A stretch of 64,000 nucleotides of DNA from Carya illinoinensis (Eukaryota > Streptophyta > Magnoliopsida > Fagales > Juglandaceae). The stretch covers positions 17,257,501-17,321,500 of the forward strand of contig NC_056752.1 in the NCBI RefSeq assembly GCF_018687715.1, in the 5' to 3' direction. Shown here piece by piece: positions 12,430-22,310 of this stretch. The stretch's first letter is position 1, and the number at the start of each line of letters is the position of its first letter. The position numbers and the translations under genes were made by a program. A model generated the notes under the pieces. That model searched no databases. It was given only the letters and a program-made list of their open reading frames with translations, and was not told the DNA's origin.

Positions 12430-13316
12430 TGTAAAGGCAAAAATTAGCTACAATTAGATGATTAGATGATAAGGCTTGTCTTATCATATTATTTGAAATT
12501 GTTGGATGAATGTAAAAATAATTATTGATTTGTATCTAAACAATGTTGAGTCTATTTAGAAGTCTTAGGTGTTGTTTAGATAATTCTTTGAGGTTGAAAT
12601 CGAGTTCTGGTAGATTTGTATTTATCTAGAAGAAAGCTGAACAGAGTTTAGTCAATACAGAAGATGTTATCGCAAAATGTTAGTGGTCCATCGGAATACG
12701 TTTTTGTGACTGTTGCTAACCGTCAGCAAAGTCTTACCGTGACTAGAACTCTTTCCAGACTTTCTATGTAAAGGGATTCGGTTTTGTGTCTTTTTAAGGA
12801 CTTTGAGCCACAAATTCTAGAGAGGATATTCTGAGCATTTGTGAGAGAAAATTCACTTGAGAATTTTCATGGGATTTTTCATCTCTTCTTGAGGGTGATC
12901 GTGTTTTGAGTGTAAAGTAATATCGATTGGATTTCAGCCTCTGGAGGTCCAGAAGGGAAGTCAACATTTGAAGATCGCCAAAGGTTCTGGTTGCTACTGC
13001 GGTAGAAGACAAACGGGTCGTTTGTCTAGGCAAGTAAGAGAGTCGAATTGCAAATGTTTTGTAATTGATGATTTCTTGTAATTTTTCTTCAAATAATAAG
13101 ATTGACTTTCCTGGGTTTGGCTGCCTCGTAGGGTTTACCTTTAAAGAATTCTTTAAAGGGTTTCCCTTCGTAACCAATCGTTGTGCCTTACAAAGTTGAT
13201 TATTTATTTTAAAGTATTTGATTCGTTTTATAATCTTGATAATTGAGATCTAACCTATTTGTTCAAGGAAATTGGTAGACAATTTCGTGGTCCACAGGGG
13301 TACGTTGGGAATTTCA
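12430..13316 (+). mobile_element. Copia solo LTR (887 bp)
   Basis: TGTAAAGGCAAAAATTAGC... to ...ACGTTGGGAATTTCA matches both LTRs of the Copia element at 23418-29335 along its length. It begins TG and ends CA. Flanks are AAGAA (12425-12429) and AATAA (13317-13321), a 4/5 match as expected of an old 5-bp target duplication. No internal sequence is present, so it is a solo LTR left by recombination. Orientation is opposite to the host pararetrovirus. Confidence 0.9.
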
Positions 13317-13455
13317 AATAATAATGTGATTGTGATAATGATCTCCTAAAATGTTAAAAGGCAATTTGGACTATTCCGTCCATTTTTTGATCTATGTAAT
13401 CTAAATCATTTTTAGAGTTATTTTCTATTTGGGATAATGGAATAATATTTTCTAA
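13317..13455 (-). pseudogene. Pararetrovirus spacer between movement protein and polyprotein
   Basis: Short viral stretch following the movement-protein stop (13456-13458) on the minus strand, up to the Copia solo LTR. It reads as an acidic/polar segment (NNSKNDLDYIDQKMDG) before frames close. It probably holds the start of the coat/pol polyprotein. Confidence 0.45.
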
Positions 13456-14205
13456 CTACCATTCATTAGGGAGAGTAATTTGATTCCAATTTATTGGTTT
13501 AGGAATTTGTATAGTAGAATTTGGTGTGCTCGATTGTAATAATAATGTGTAGTATTTTAGACTAGTAATAAAAGCTTGTGGCTCTAATATTATTTTCATT
13601 AGTTTATAATGAAATCTATATACTTCAGTTAAAGGATATGATCCTTTCATTATATGATAACCATTTGTTTTAATGTTTAATGTTAGAGTATGTAAAATAT
13701 TAGTATCAAATAATAAAAGTGAATAATTAAGATAACAATTAAAATAAATTAGGCCTTGAAAAAGGCTAGAATCTACCATTCCAAGTAATGAATCATGGAA
13801 ATTATAATGTGTTTCATCTCTCAGACAAAGTAAAACTGAGGCATTTAATCCGCTTCTAGTGAGTGGTTTTATAGCTACTTGTACTAATCCATTATGTATA
13901 AAAGAATATTTTTGCTCTTTATGATGTTTAATAGCTTCTTTTGCTAATAATTGTAATGATTCATAATCATTATTTAGACTAATAGTTTTTTCTACTGTTT
14001 TAATGGTATAATTAGTAAGAAATAATAATTTAGAAGAGAAAGTAGACTGTTTGTATATTTGATTCTTAGGAATATTAAAAATAGTCCAGTTTTGTAAATT
14101 TCTTTTTATATTTATTATACTGTAGTCTTTTTGGTTAATATTATTAGGTTCAGATTCTATAGTTATATTAGTAGTAGATTCTTCTGACTTAAATAAAAAA
14201 TTCAT
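13456..14205 (-). CDS. Caulimovirid movement protein, uninterrupted 249-aa frame
   Basis: An ATG at 14203-14205 opens 249 codons to a TAG at 13456-13458. Residues of about 95-160 contain IHNGLVQVAIKPLTR and LLCLRDETHYNFHDSLLGM, which I recognise as the core of pararetroviral cell-to-cell movement proteins of the 30K superfamily. This protein normally enlarges plasmodesmata for virus spread. It is the only viral frame here with no stop or frameshift; protease, RT and coat regions are all broken. Length is somewhat short compared with typical 30K-type proteins of 280-350 aa, so an N-terminal extension may be lost. A TTTAAATATA box lies just upstream (about 14230-14240). Whether it is expressed cannot be judged. 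Confidence 0.75.
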   Translation of the reverse strand: MNFLFKSEESTTNITIESEPNNINQKDYSIINIKRNLQNWTIFNIPKNQIYKQSTFSSKLLFLTNYTIKTVEKTISLNNDYESLQLLAKEAIKHHKEQKYSFIHNGLVQVAIKPLTRSGLNASVLLCLRDETHYNFHDSLLGMVDSSLFQGLIYFNCYLNYSLLLFDTNILHTLTLNIKTNGYHIMKGSYPLTEVYRFHYKLMKIILEPQAFITSLKYYTLLLQSSTPNSTIQIPKPINWNQITLPNEW

Positions 14206-14540
14206 CGAGACAAAAACAAGGATTTCTTATATTTAAAGAGAAATAAGTAGATCAAGATCTTGAGGGAATACCACTGAAACCACCCTTAAAGCCTTCTTGG
14301 CACTAATAGGCTGACCAATGGATTTTCATGGCTTACCAATAATACAAAATTCCCAATATACTTCATTTTGGGTTATCGTTGTTAAAAAATATGTATTAGT
14401 GAATTTATTTTTTATTTTTTTTATTTTTTATATATAAAGCTAGAATACTTGGATGATATCTTATACTTTTAATTTCTTTTCTTAAGAAGTCGTAATAATC
14501 TTCTAATCTTTCTATAGCAGCTTGTTATAGTATTATGTAA
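14206..14540 (-). other. Presumed pararetrovirus leader/intergenic region
   Basis: This non-coding stretch lies immediately upstream of the movement-protein ATG. A TTTAAATATA-like box at about 14230-14240 could be a promoter. I looked for the tRNA-Met primer site (TGGTATCAGAGC) that caulimovirids carry and did not find a convincing match, so the leader may be truncated. Confidence 0.35.
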
Positions 14541-14870
14541 TATACTACATATATATATATATATATATTATATAACATATATATAGATTATATTTAATAG
14601 TGTATATATATATATATATTACATAACATATATATATTATATTATATAATATAATATAATATAATATATAATATGTATAGTATAATATATATAACATATA
14701 AATATATAATTTAATATTTGTATAACTATACTAGTATATATAAACATTTATAATATTTCATATAATAATTATTAAATTATGTATATTTTAACATATACTA
14801 GTATATAATAATTATAACATATAATATACATATTATATATATAATAATATATATCAATAAGATTTAAGTC
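14541..14870. repeat. Expanded (AT)n / TATA-rich tract
   Basis: About 330 bp made almost entirely of A and T, with runs of (TA)n and imperfect TATAATATA words. No coding or transposon end can be made out. It separates the pararetrovirus leader from the CACTA element and may hide that element's left terminus. Confidence 0.85.
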
Positions 14871-15018
14871 TCTACACATGTTCACGTTTGCATGTCACAA
14901 CTTTTACGTTCGCACGTATGGTGTAAATGTCTGCACGTCAATCAACATACGTTCGAACATTAACAACGGTTTTTTTTAACATTTGAACGTTACTGATTTC
15001 AACGTTCGAACTTTACGT

Positions 15019-15030
15019 GTATATAAATAA
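15019..15030 (+). promoter_or_regulatory. TATA box of CACTA gene
   Basis: GTATATAAATAAT lies about 30 bp before a CT-rich leader (TTTCTCACTTTTTTCTCTC). About 115 bp downstream is a likely 5' exon ending ATG|GTAAAC (near 15142), with a matching acceptor TTTTCTTTTAG at about 15952. This is a plausible promoter and first intron for the frame that starts at 15956. Confidence 0.45.
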
Positions 15031-15955
15031 TATCCTGACGGTACATTTTCGTTTCTCACTTTTTTCTCTCAAACACATGCACACACTCTACTACTCACAT
15101 CGCCGTTGCCACCATCCAACGCCACCATAACTATCTCAAATGGTAAACATTCCTCTATATTTAATATCCATGTGTTTTTAAAAAAAAAAAAAAAATTAAA
15201 AGTTTAGGGAGACAATTCGAAACCCATTGTGGCCGAATTTTCTCTTTGATTTTCTGGCCACCATGGGTTTCCAATTAATAAGTAGCCATCGCAAAAACCT
15301 TTCTTGAAGTGTATACTTCATTTCTGCGGTGGCTTTTGGCCCCAAAACATGTAGAATGAGATTTTGAGAATGGCTGAGTCAACTCAACCATTCCTATCTC
15401 GTAACGTTCGAATGTTTGTCCTAGGTTTGAAATAGTGTAACCATTGAAAAATGTGCGAACGTTACAATGTAAACGTTCGAATGTATATTTAACGTTCAAA
15501 CGTATTTCTTATATGTTTGAATAGTACGTTGGATAAAACGTTCAAACTTAAACATTTTGTCTTCTTTTATTTGACTAAACATTCAAACGTACCTACATTG
15601 CATGTTCGAACATAAAATTGTTTTATTATTATTAAAATATCATAGTTCGAACGTCGCTTACTTGATGTTCGAATGTATGTATTTAACATTTTTCATTACA
15701 ATATAGGTTTGGTTTTACATTTTCCATTAGAATTTTTCCATTACAATAATATAATTTTTTAATATTATTATTGTTTTGAAATTTGAAAAAGTGAAATTGT
15801 TTATTACACTTGATGTTGACATTATGTAAATTTTTAATGCTGAGATGACATGAGATAAAAATTTTGTATCTCACCTCACCATCCAAACTTGTCGTAATAT
15901 GCATATATCTGTAATTCTAATAATTTTTTAAAATTTTTTATTTTTCTTTTAGGAT

Positions 15956-16925
15956 ATGGCTCACTATATGACAACTAGGAAATGAGGGAGGGAACGAGCC
16001 AATCTAGACACTGCTCGGCTAGGGGCGCAAACAGTGATGGGTGAGTGAGAAATACTGATTAATGAGTTTGACAAGCTCAACTGGGAGCGGAAGACGTTGA
16101 GAGACATCTTCATCACGAGAGGCTGGGGCTCAATATGCACATTGAGGGGAAAGGTTTACCCCGCAATGGTTCACGAGTTTTACATGGAGATGGCCACCGT
16201 GTCTCATGATGCATTCTCCCCTGTCATCACTATACGTAGTGTACAGTTTGAGTTCTCGACGGATGTCATCGCCGACTTACTCCAAATCCCACGTCACATA
16301 CCTAAGGCGATAACTGCTCAAGCTGGTGATACAGTAGCTGCATCAGCTCCAGGCACTTCTGCCTCATCTATGGGCCCTGTTGACTTTATGGCCAGTCATG
16401 ATGTCGATTGGTTCGAGGCCGGTGATGACGAGTGGGATCTAGATTTATACATCCTCACTGACAAAGACTGCAGAAGCTAGAGAGGCCGAACTCCTTTAGC
16501 CAGATCAGCTACTGCCTTTCTTCCGCATGTTGCAACTTTTTGCTGCTACAAATGTAGACCCTGTGGCACATAAGGTCACATTCAGTTGGGCTCGCGCACA
16601 GTTTCTAATTCACTTGGCACATGGAGATCCCATTGACTTGCCACTCGTTATATTTGACAGGATCCATTACAAGGCAACCATCGTCTCAACGAATAACCTT
16701 CTGTATGGAGTAATCATCAATTGGTTATTACTAGCCCGGGGAGTGCCACTCCAGCCAGAGGAGATGATGATAGAGCAGATGAGCCCCATCGACATGACCA
16801 CACATGGTCGAAGCATTGGACAAGGGAGGGGGTATGCTCAGCATCAATCTGGTCCTGTATCAGATCTTGTTCCTCCCATCGGGTTTGGGGTCGGTGTTGC
16901 TCCCCCATATGTGAGTAGTAGTTAG
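15956..16925 (+). pseudogene. Transposon-associated protein ('putative plant transposon protein' type), broken
   Basis: The frame opens ATGGCTCACTAT right after a splice acceptor (TTTTAG). It shows two early stops (near 15984 and 16048), a long open part 16097-16480 and, after a frameshift near 16480, a second part 16527-16925. The two parts carry landmarks I associate with the plant domain annotated as putative transposon protein (PF20167-like): a RGWGSICTLRGKVYPAMVHEFY block, an IRSVQFEFSTDVIADLLQIP block and, in the second part, RIHYKATIVSTNNLLYGVI. That domain is common in non-autonomous plant elements, and its biochemical role is unknown. The end is Gly/Gln-rich. Confidence 0.65.
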
Positions 16926-17400
16926 TAGCCGTCGCAGTAGCCGGCAGGTGCATCTGTGAGGGATGTGTGACCTGCTTGGGTTGATACAATGATGATAGAT
17001 ATGAAGCCGCATATGGACTGATAGATCGATTGACAGATTGCACATATAGATTAGGTTGTCGCACAGCTTGACTATCATGTAGATGTCCTAAACAATAAGG
17101 TTGAGATATTGACTGAGGAGTTTTGATCATTTGTAAACCAACAGTTCTAAGTGTTCTTTGCAAAAATTAATCATATTTGGTTTTTATTTTCAATATTAAT
17201 GGACAATATTAATTAACGCGTGTGATGTTTTTTAATTTCTATTCTCAATTTTTCTTTAATGTTAGCTTATACAACTTTAATGTTAAAAAGCGGAGCCCCC
17301 GCCATGCATCTAGCCCCTCTAACGGGGACGAGAGCCCCGCTTATATATATAAACAAATAAATATTATAGACAATTTCAAAAATATAAATTAACATTTAAT

Positions 17401-17650
17401 GTTCGAACTTTAAAGTGCTAACATTCGAACGTTGGTGCTAATTTTTTTTATGTTTGCATGTAAGTAGACCAAACGTTTGAACGTTCATGTGATGTTCGAA
17501 CAAAAAATTTGACATGTTCGAACGTAAAGAAAATCCTAACTAGTTTTTAGTGATGGTTTCCACAAACCGTCACAGAAAATGCATTTTTGTGACGGTTTAG
17601 ACAATGTCACAAATTCTAAACCATCACTAAAAAACATTTTTATATTAGTG
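17401..17650. repeat. CACTA subterminal repeats and nested terminal hairpin
   Basis: Words such as GTTCGAAC and ACATTCGAACGTTGG recur at 17401-17525. Then an outer inverted repeat (17544-17559 with 17618-17633, TTTTTAGTGATGGTTT) encloses an inner near-perfect palindrome (17564-17580 with 17581-17598) centred on ATGCAT. CACTA transposases bind such subterminal words. The outermost 18 bp end in TTAGTG. Confidence 0.6.
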
Positions 17651-18780
17651 GCCCATGCCTTCGACCACCCCCCTTATGATCCAACATTATTATTCCATAA
17701 CGTGTAGTAATATCTAAGACTATATATATTTGACATGCCTTGTGAATGTTATGCGGTCTGAACTAAAAAGAAAGGTTGTATGGTTTCGTGTTATCAAGTT
17801 TTTGTGTGTATTGTATTAGAGACAATTAATAAACTAATCAATTAGAAGTTGATCTGTAGAAGCATTTATTGACTCATTGTATAGTGCACTTAAGTTTTGC
17901 ACAGAGGGTAACTTCTCAGTAGGTGATTCCCCACCATGACTGCTTGTGTTCTGTTTAGAGGGTGATTCTTGACTATGCTTAATACTTCACGGTTCCCTTT
18001 TACATGAAATTATTCAGTACATCATCACGTACATTATCTCTCATTAGCAGTATTTTCATAATTGTTTAACCTATTTATGGTACTTGTGTTTATCGGAACC
18101 ATAGACCTTATTGTAGAGATAGATCCAGGAGAGGTACCCAATGAAGAATGACCAATCTCGACTGAGTAATAGAATCCAAGGCATGTATCCGTGTATAGAA
18201 ATTTTGTTGTCCTTTTGATTTGTACTTTGACCAACTATATTCGGTTTGCCGTATTTGGATTTAGGAAACAACCAATTGGGTTTGTACATTATTTTGGGAG
18301 ATGAAGTGACATATGGATAATTAGAGTGTTTATCGAATGAATTAATTTACGATTTAAATTCTGGTACAAATAGCACTTAACCCTATATTTATTCCACTGC
18401 AGTTTAACAATACGCCTAATTTCGATCTAAAATTATTCGTTGATGCCGACCGGTTGACACCTTTGGCACCACGAATCCTCGTGAGTTCCTCTACCGAGGA
18501 ACGAGGCCCTACACTATATTTCTTAGTTACCATCATGTGTATTGAGTTTGTTATGAATCTACGTGTTGATGTTCATAATTTATATAATCTATGCTTCCAG
18601 TATATGAAATTGCGATGATTGGATTGAATGGAATCAATCATCTGAATTAATATAACTATTTATATTTGAGAACTCAAAGTAGAATGAAAGATGCCAATTT
18701 CAGGTCAATCGATTTATTAAACGAGTTGATCTGTTGGTGACATTATTGATAGTTTAATTTGACAAGTCAATTAGTTGAAG
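17651..18780. other. Unassigned intergenic sequence
   Basis: About 1.1 kb with no recognised gene. The minus strand shows overlapping short open frames at 18034-18536 that read as fragments of one decayed coding sequence, but I cannot name it. Exons 3 and 4 of the O-methyltransferase copy that begins at 20534 would be expected here and are absent. Confidence 0.5.
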
Positions 18781-18979
18781 GATTCGACATATCTAGTTAA
18801 ATAGATTAGGTTAGTATTAAACCATATAACCTCATAAATATCCATATCTCAACGTGGCATGAGCTCAATCCATGAACTTGAATTGTTACCTCTAATAATT
18901 TCAATCAAATCTTAAGTTGGTAAAATAATAAGATGCGTAATCAACATTTGGAAAAGTGGAGATTTATGTTTAATCATAC

Positions 18980-20534
18980 CTGGGTATGGTGGAGCATGTT
19001 GTATAAAATGAGGCAAGTCGAAATTAATACCCCTAATATGAGGATACTTGGAAGTAATTAAGTTAAGAGTGATTCCTTTACAGGGATAGCATCCCGTATT
19101 CACGCCTTGAATCTCTCCATCAATCCCTCCCGTATTCTCTCTCAATTGTATTTATGTTAGTTTACGTTAGTGTCGATTACAGGTGTATATTCCTTAGCTG
19201 TTCATTGTTTCATTAATTTTATATTGTAATCTGTAAAGTTTATATATATGGCAATACACAAGCCTAGCAATCAGTGGGCATTTTACAGATTTTACAATTC
19301 CTACACCACCACCAACATCGACCAGTTGCTTGAGTTGCTCGAAGCCCTTGTAGCACATAAGGATGGTCTTCGTAACCTTTGTTGTGAGGTTAAACATGGC
19401 TGTGTTAAAAACATGATTAAACTTGGGGTCCAAGCTGGAGTATTCAAAGGCACTTGTGCCATGTACCCTATCAAATGGAATTCCTCCCTCAAGAATTGCA
19501 TCTTTTAGTTCAAACCTGCATTGAATGAATTATGGTTACATACCAAATTCTCTAAATATAATTGTATCAGAGGCTAAAAAAGCAATTCACCAATCATTAA
19601 TAATAGTTCTTGGAGATCAAAGTAGTGGGTAATGCCTTGAGGTTGACAATCGGTATAAAACATATAGCATAGCATAAAAAGGTAAGTTATTGCTAAACTT
19701 TTGGTGCGGCTCTATTGATGTATGATAACCTCACAATTTAAATAATGGTAAAAGGTTTTCATTTGCTTGAATGGCCATAAATGATCAGCTTAATATATTC
19801 ATATGGTTTATATCATATGGTTAATTTATATGATCTTTTTATCACGTTTTAGAATTAAAACTCCAATTCAATTAATAATTGAAAGGAATCTCTATCACTC
19901 TTTATCTTTTTTCATATTCCTGCCGATATGCCAACTCGATTTGACCCAAATAACATTTCATCAAATCCAAATCGTCTCACAATTTACGACATCCTTGACG
20001 GATTTGCAAGCAGGATGAAGAAAAAGCTAAATTATGAATAAATAAAAAGAAGTATAAGAAATTAATAGAATAGGAAGGGAAAATAGGTATAGATCACCGG
20101 CTATCTAAGAAAACCTTGTCTTGAAGCAAGGCCATCGTAGGGCGGAACGAGAGTACCCCATCTTGGTCAGGGAGAAAAGGTTTAGACATAGGTGAAAGAG
20201 CGTAGAGCCTCTGAAAAGACCCAGCATCATTAGCACCCGCAGAGTAACTCAGCACAGAATGGCTGGCTAGCATCTTGAGGATGCGTTCCAGCATCTTGGG
20301 TGCCTTAGGATTTGTGATGGCCATCTTTTTTGAAATCTGTGAGGGGGAGAACTTGGCTCCAGGACATGCTTTGGCGAGGATTTCAAAATCTTTGAGCTCA
20401 ATGGCCAGCATTCCACTTGTAGGGCCATGGGCAGCACAAATGAGTTTGCCAGATGCCCGGCATAGACAAAGCTCTCATCTTCTATTTTGGTTACCATCAA
20501 GATTGCACAGGTGGCATGCCGACAGAGATGCCAT
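18980..20534 (-). pseudogene. COMT-like O-methyltransferase, copy C: dead exons 1-2
   Basis: Exon 1 is 20098-20534 and exon 2 is 18980-19515. Both align with copy B (39587-43906), including splice sites and the promoter-proximal TATA region. Damage is plain: a frameshift soon after the start (a stop about 20 codons in), another near 20415, the exon-junction Trp changed to Arg (CG|G), and a 220-bp insertion (19077-19296) inside exon 2 next to the SAM-binding motif (DVGGGVG is still readable). Exons 3 and 4 are missing downstream. Intron 2 homology runs to about 18790. It is a pseudogene of the plant SAM-dependent caffeate/flavonoid OMT family and the most diverged of the three copies. Confidence 0.85.
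19077..19296 (-). mobile_element. 220-bp insertion in OMT pseudogene exon 2
   Basis: The insert is flanked by ATTCC at 19072-19076 and 19297-19301, a 5-bp target duplication. On the minus strand it starts TGTAAAATCTG and ends ATCCCTGTAAA, and contains a TATATATAAAC box. Size, TSD length and TG start suggest a small solo LTR (TRIM-like) whose final CA has decayed. Copies A and B lack it. Confidence 0.6.
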
Positions 20535-21040
20535 TATAGAAACTTGAACTGAACTTTGTTTTGCTCCCAAACCGTAAGTTTATTAAATCATTGGTAGATT
20601 TATAAGCGCCAAATTATTGAAGTATGTAAACTGTGGCCACAAAAGTCGGCGGCAAGGACACATATATGTGCATCTAAAAGCGAAAGCTGAAGATGAGCTA
20701 AATTTGGAGTAAAAAAGGCCAGGGGAAATAGACAACGGCTAGCAGCAACTTCCCCCCAGGCCGGCACCCCGCGGCGCATGCAACGAAGCCTCATATTGTT
20801 TTATGTGTGCAACAATGTAAAATGTATAATTAAAACAAAAATTTGAGAGAAAAAACTCCAGGAAAAAGGAAATACAAACAGTTAGAGGTTTAATGAATAT
20901 ATATATTTTTAATCGAATTAATTGATCTTTGTTTTAATTTGAAAACAAACCAAACTTTCCATGTGGTTGTTTGAGAGAGTACAATAACAAGGACAAGTAG
21001 TTGGCATAACATTAAAGAAACTTAAATATAAAGGAGAATT
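20535..21040. other. 5' flank of OMT pseudogene and spacer
   Basis: The first 130 bp upstream of the copy C start (20535-20670) match the promoter region of copy B, including the TTATAAAT box at about 20598-20606 (minus strand) and a CTGTGGCCA-AAAAGT segment. The remainder is AT-rich and shows no gene. Confidence 0.6.
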
Positions 21041-21042
21041 TT

Positions 21043-21250
21043 AACTTGATAGGTTTGGCCATATAAGATTCTCATCTTAAACTTAAAATTCTTGTCTCTT
21101 TACTATAATTTTTCTAAATCCTTATACAAAATATAATAAATAATTCAACTTTTTCATAACTTTTTCAAATTCTAAAATAATAATAATTTTAATTTTAATA
21201 TTTTATCTTAAAACTCAAAATTCTCAAGTGGCTAAATCGAACCTTAAAAA
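21043..21250. repeat. MITE-like repeat (AGGTTT...AACCTT ends)
   Basis: About 200 bp, starting AGGTTTGGCCATATAAGATTC and ending GGCTAAATCGAACCTT, with weak inverted ends. The interior (ATTCTCATCTTAAAC, TATAATAAATAATTCAAC, TTTTTCAAATTC) is shared with repeats near 22930-23125, 33359-33571 and 61380-61545, so this is a dispersed non-autonomous family. Confidence 0.55.
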
Positions 21251-21284
21251 ATCTTGAACTGCCACTATGAAGTTATTACTCTTG

Positions 21285-21800
21285 ATGTGCATATCACCAG
21301 CAGGTTATCTTTTGGGTGCACCAAGAAGCTTTTTATGTAAGTTTAAGTTTATTTAATTTCATTGTCTAAATATATTTTTGTTACATATACTAATTTTAAT
21401 GTTTTTCTTTTTCCAGGACAAGATGATATCTCTTAAAGACACTGTTGCGGATCCATCTGATGAATCATCTGTCAATGATGCTCAAATCTTTTCTCAAGTT
21501 CTTGGATCATGTTCTGGATATTTGAGGGGCTTAGGACGTTGCGTGAAGCCATCCTCAACATCTTCATCATCTTCTAAAGCCAGATCGAATGACGACAAGA
21601 CTAAAAAATTAGAGGAAGCTGCACTTGAGATAGAACGATTGAGATCGAAAGAAAAAAAGTTGCTGACCCAATTAAATCAAGCAGCAGATTTAGAAGCAAG
21701 ATTAGAAGAGAGGCTACAATTAAATAACCAAAAAATGTTTGAACAATTTCAATTAATGATGTCCCAAAACCCTATACCACCACTACCACCACAATCATAA
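21285..21800 (+). pseudogene. C-terminal exons of a CACTA (transposase_24-like) protein
   Basis: A short upstream exon reads QQVIFWVHQEAFY, with a donor GTAAG near 21336. The next exon starts after TTTTTCCAG at about 21417 and continues in frame with DKMISLKDTVADPSDE, then DAQIFSQVLGSCSGYLRGLG, a Ser run, and a coiled-coil segment ending PIPPLPPQS at a TAA (21798-21800). The motif Q-V-LG-S-G-Y-x-G-LG and the terminal coiled coil match the C-terminus of plant En/Spm 'transposase_24' proteins. Everything N-terminal is lost, so no function remains. The exon join is inferred from splice consensus and frame. Confidence 0.6.
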
Positions 21801-21905
21801 TTCATTTGGTTTTTTTTTAATTGCCTTTAATATTTATGATGTTTGTAAACATTTGAACAATTGATGTATATAGATTACAATTTGTATTAGTATCAATTTC
21901 ATTTT

Positions 21906-22310
21906 GTTTGATCAATGCCGTTCGAATGGTAAATTACCATTTATGCATACATTCGAACAAAAACATATCCATTCGAACTAAAAAATTCTCATTCGAACAA
22001 AAATATACCCATTCGAACTTACCGGGAAATACAATCCATGCGTTCGTTCGAACAATTAAATACTCATTCCAATAAATTCATTTCAAAAAGTTCGTTCGAG
22101 CAGAAGATTTCTGTAAATAGATTATTTGTTCGAACAGTTAATATTTTTCTTCGAACTAAAGTCACTTACGAACTTGTTTGTTCGAACGGACTTGGTCAGA
22201 TATGGTTATTGGTTCGAATTAACATTTCATGTTGTTCGAACAAAAATATTTTCGTTCGAACTTGATTCTGAGACGACATTTTTTAGTTTCAGAAAAAATT
22301 TTCCATTCGA
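21906..22310. repeat. CACTA subterminal TTCGAA repeat cluster
   Basis: About 14 occurrences of a TTCGAAC/GTTCGAA word in 400 bp, spaced mostly 15-30 bp apart in both orientations (the core is palindromic). The same core recurs at both flanks of the CACTA element at 14880-17650. Confidence 0.8.

Larger units (their letters stand above)
1..14205 (-). mobile_element. Endogenous caulimovirid (pararetrovirus), fragmented by nested insertions
   Basis: Read on the minus strand from 14205 downwards, the pieces come in the order expected for Caulimoviridae: movement protein (13456-14205), linker fragments (13317-13455 and 12332-12429), coat-protein region (about 6340-8106), CCHC zinc knuckle (3030-3071), aspartic protease (2202-2400), then reverse transcriptase and RNase H (about 397-1850). 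Three LTR insertions interrupt it (3144 to about 6330, 8107-12326, 12430-13316). No integrase is seen, which fits a pararetrovirus rather than an LTR retrotransposon. The polyprotein carries many stops and frameshifts, so the copy is dead as a whole. Genus is not assigned; the separate movement protein upstream of a coat/pol polyprotein recalls petuvirus-, solendovirus- or cavemovirus-like groups from memory. About 5.9 kb of viral sequence remains. Confidence 0.85.
14880..17650 (+). mobile_element. CACTA (En/Spm-type) transposon, left end not found
   Basis: The right end is ...AACATTTTTATATTAGTG (to 17650); its reverse complement begins CACTAATATAAAAATG, a typical CACTA terminus, followed inward by the TTTTTAGTGATGG hairpin. 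Both flanks are full of the subterminal word TTCGAAC/GTTCGAA (about 14955-15670 and 17401-17525). A small gene lies between: promoter near 15019, intron, and a frame from 15956. The left CACTA end is not visible; it should fall in or near the AT tract. No transposase DDE core is recognised, so the element looks non-autonomous and decayed. Confidence 0.65.

Noticed and set aside
14305..14316. GGCACTAATAGG as left end of the CACTA element ending at 17650
   Set aside because: Only the first seven bases agree with the right end, the following TATAAAAATG is absent and the 3-bp flanks (TGG and GCC) differ.
18034..18536. Minus-strand open frames suggesting a gene fragment
   Set aside because: Three short overlapping frames with no motif that I can name; kept only as unassigned sequence.
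21264..21274. CACTATGAAG as the left terminus of the second CACTA element
   Set aside because: It matches the CACTACAAGA terminus only partly and lies within a segment that reads as exon, with no subterminal repeats beside it.
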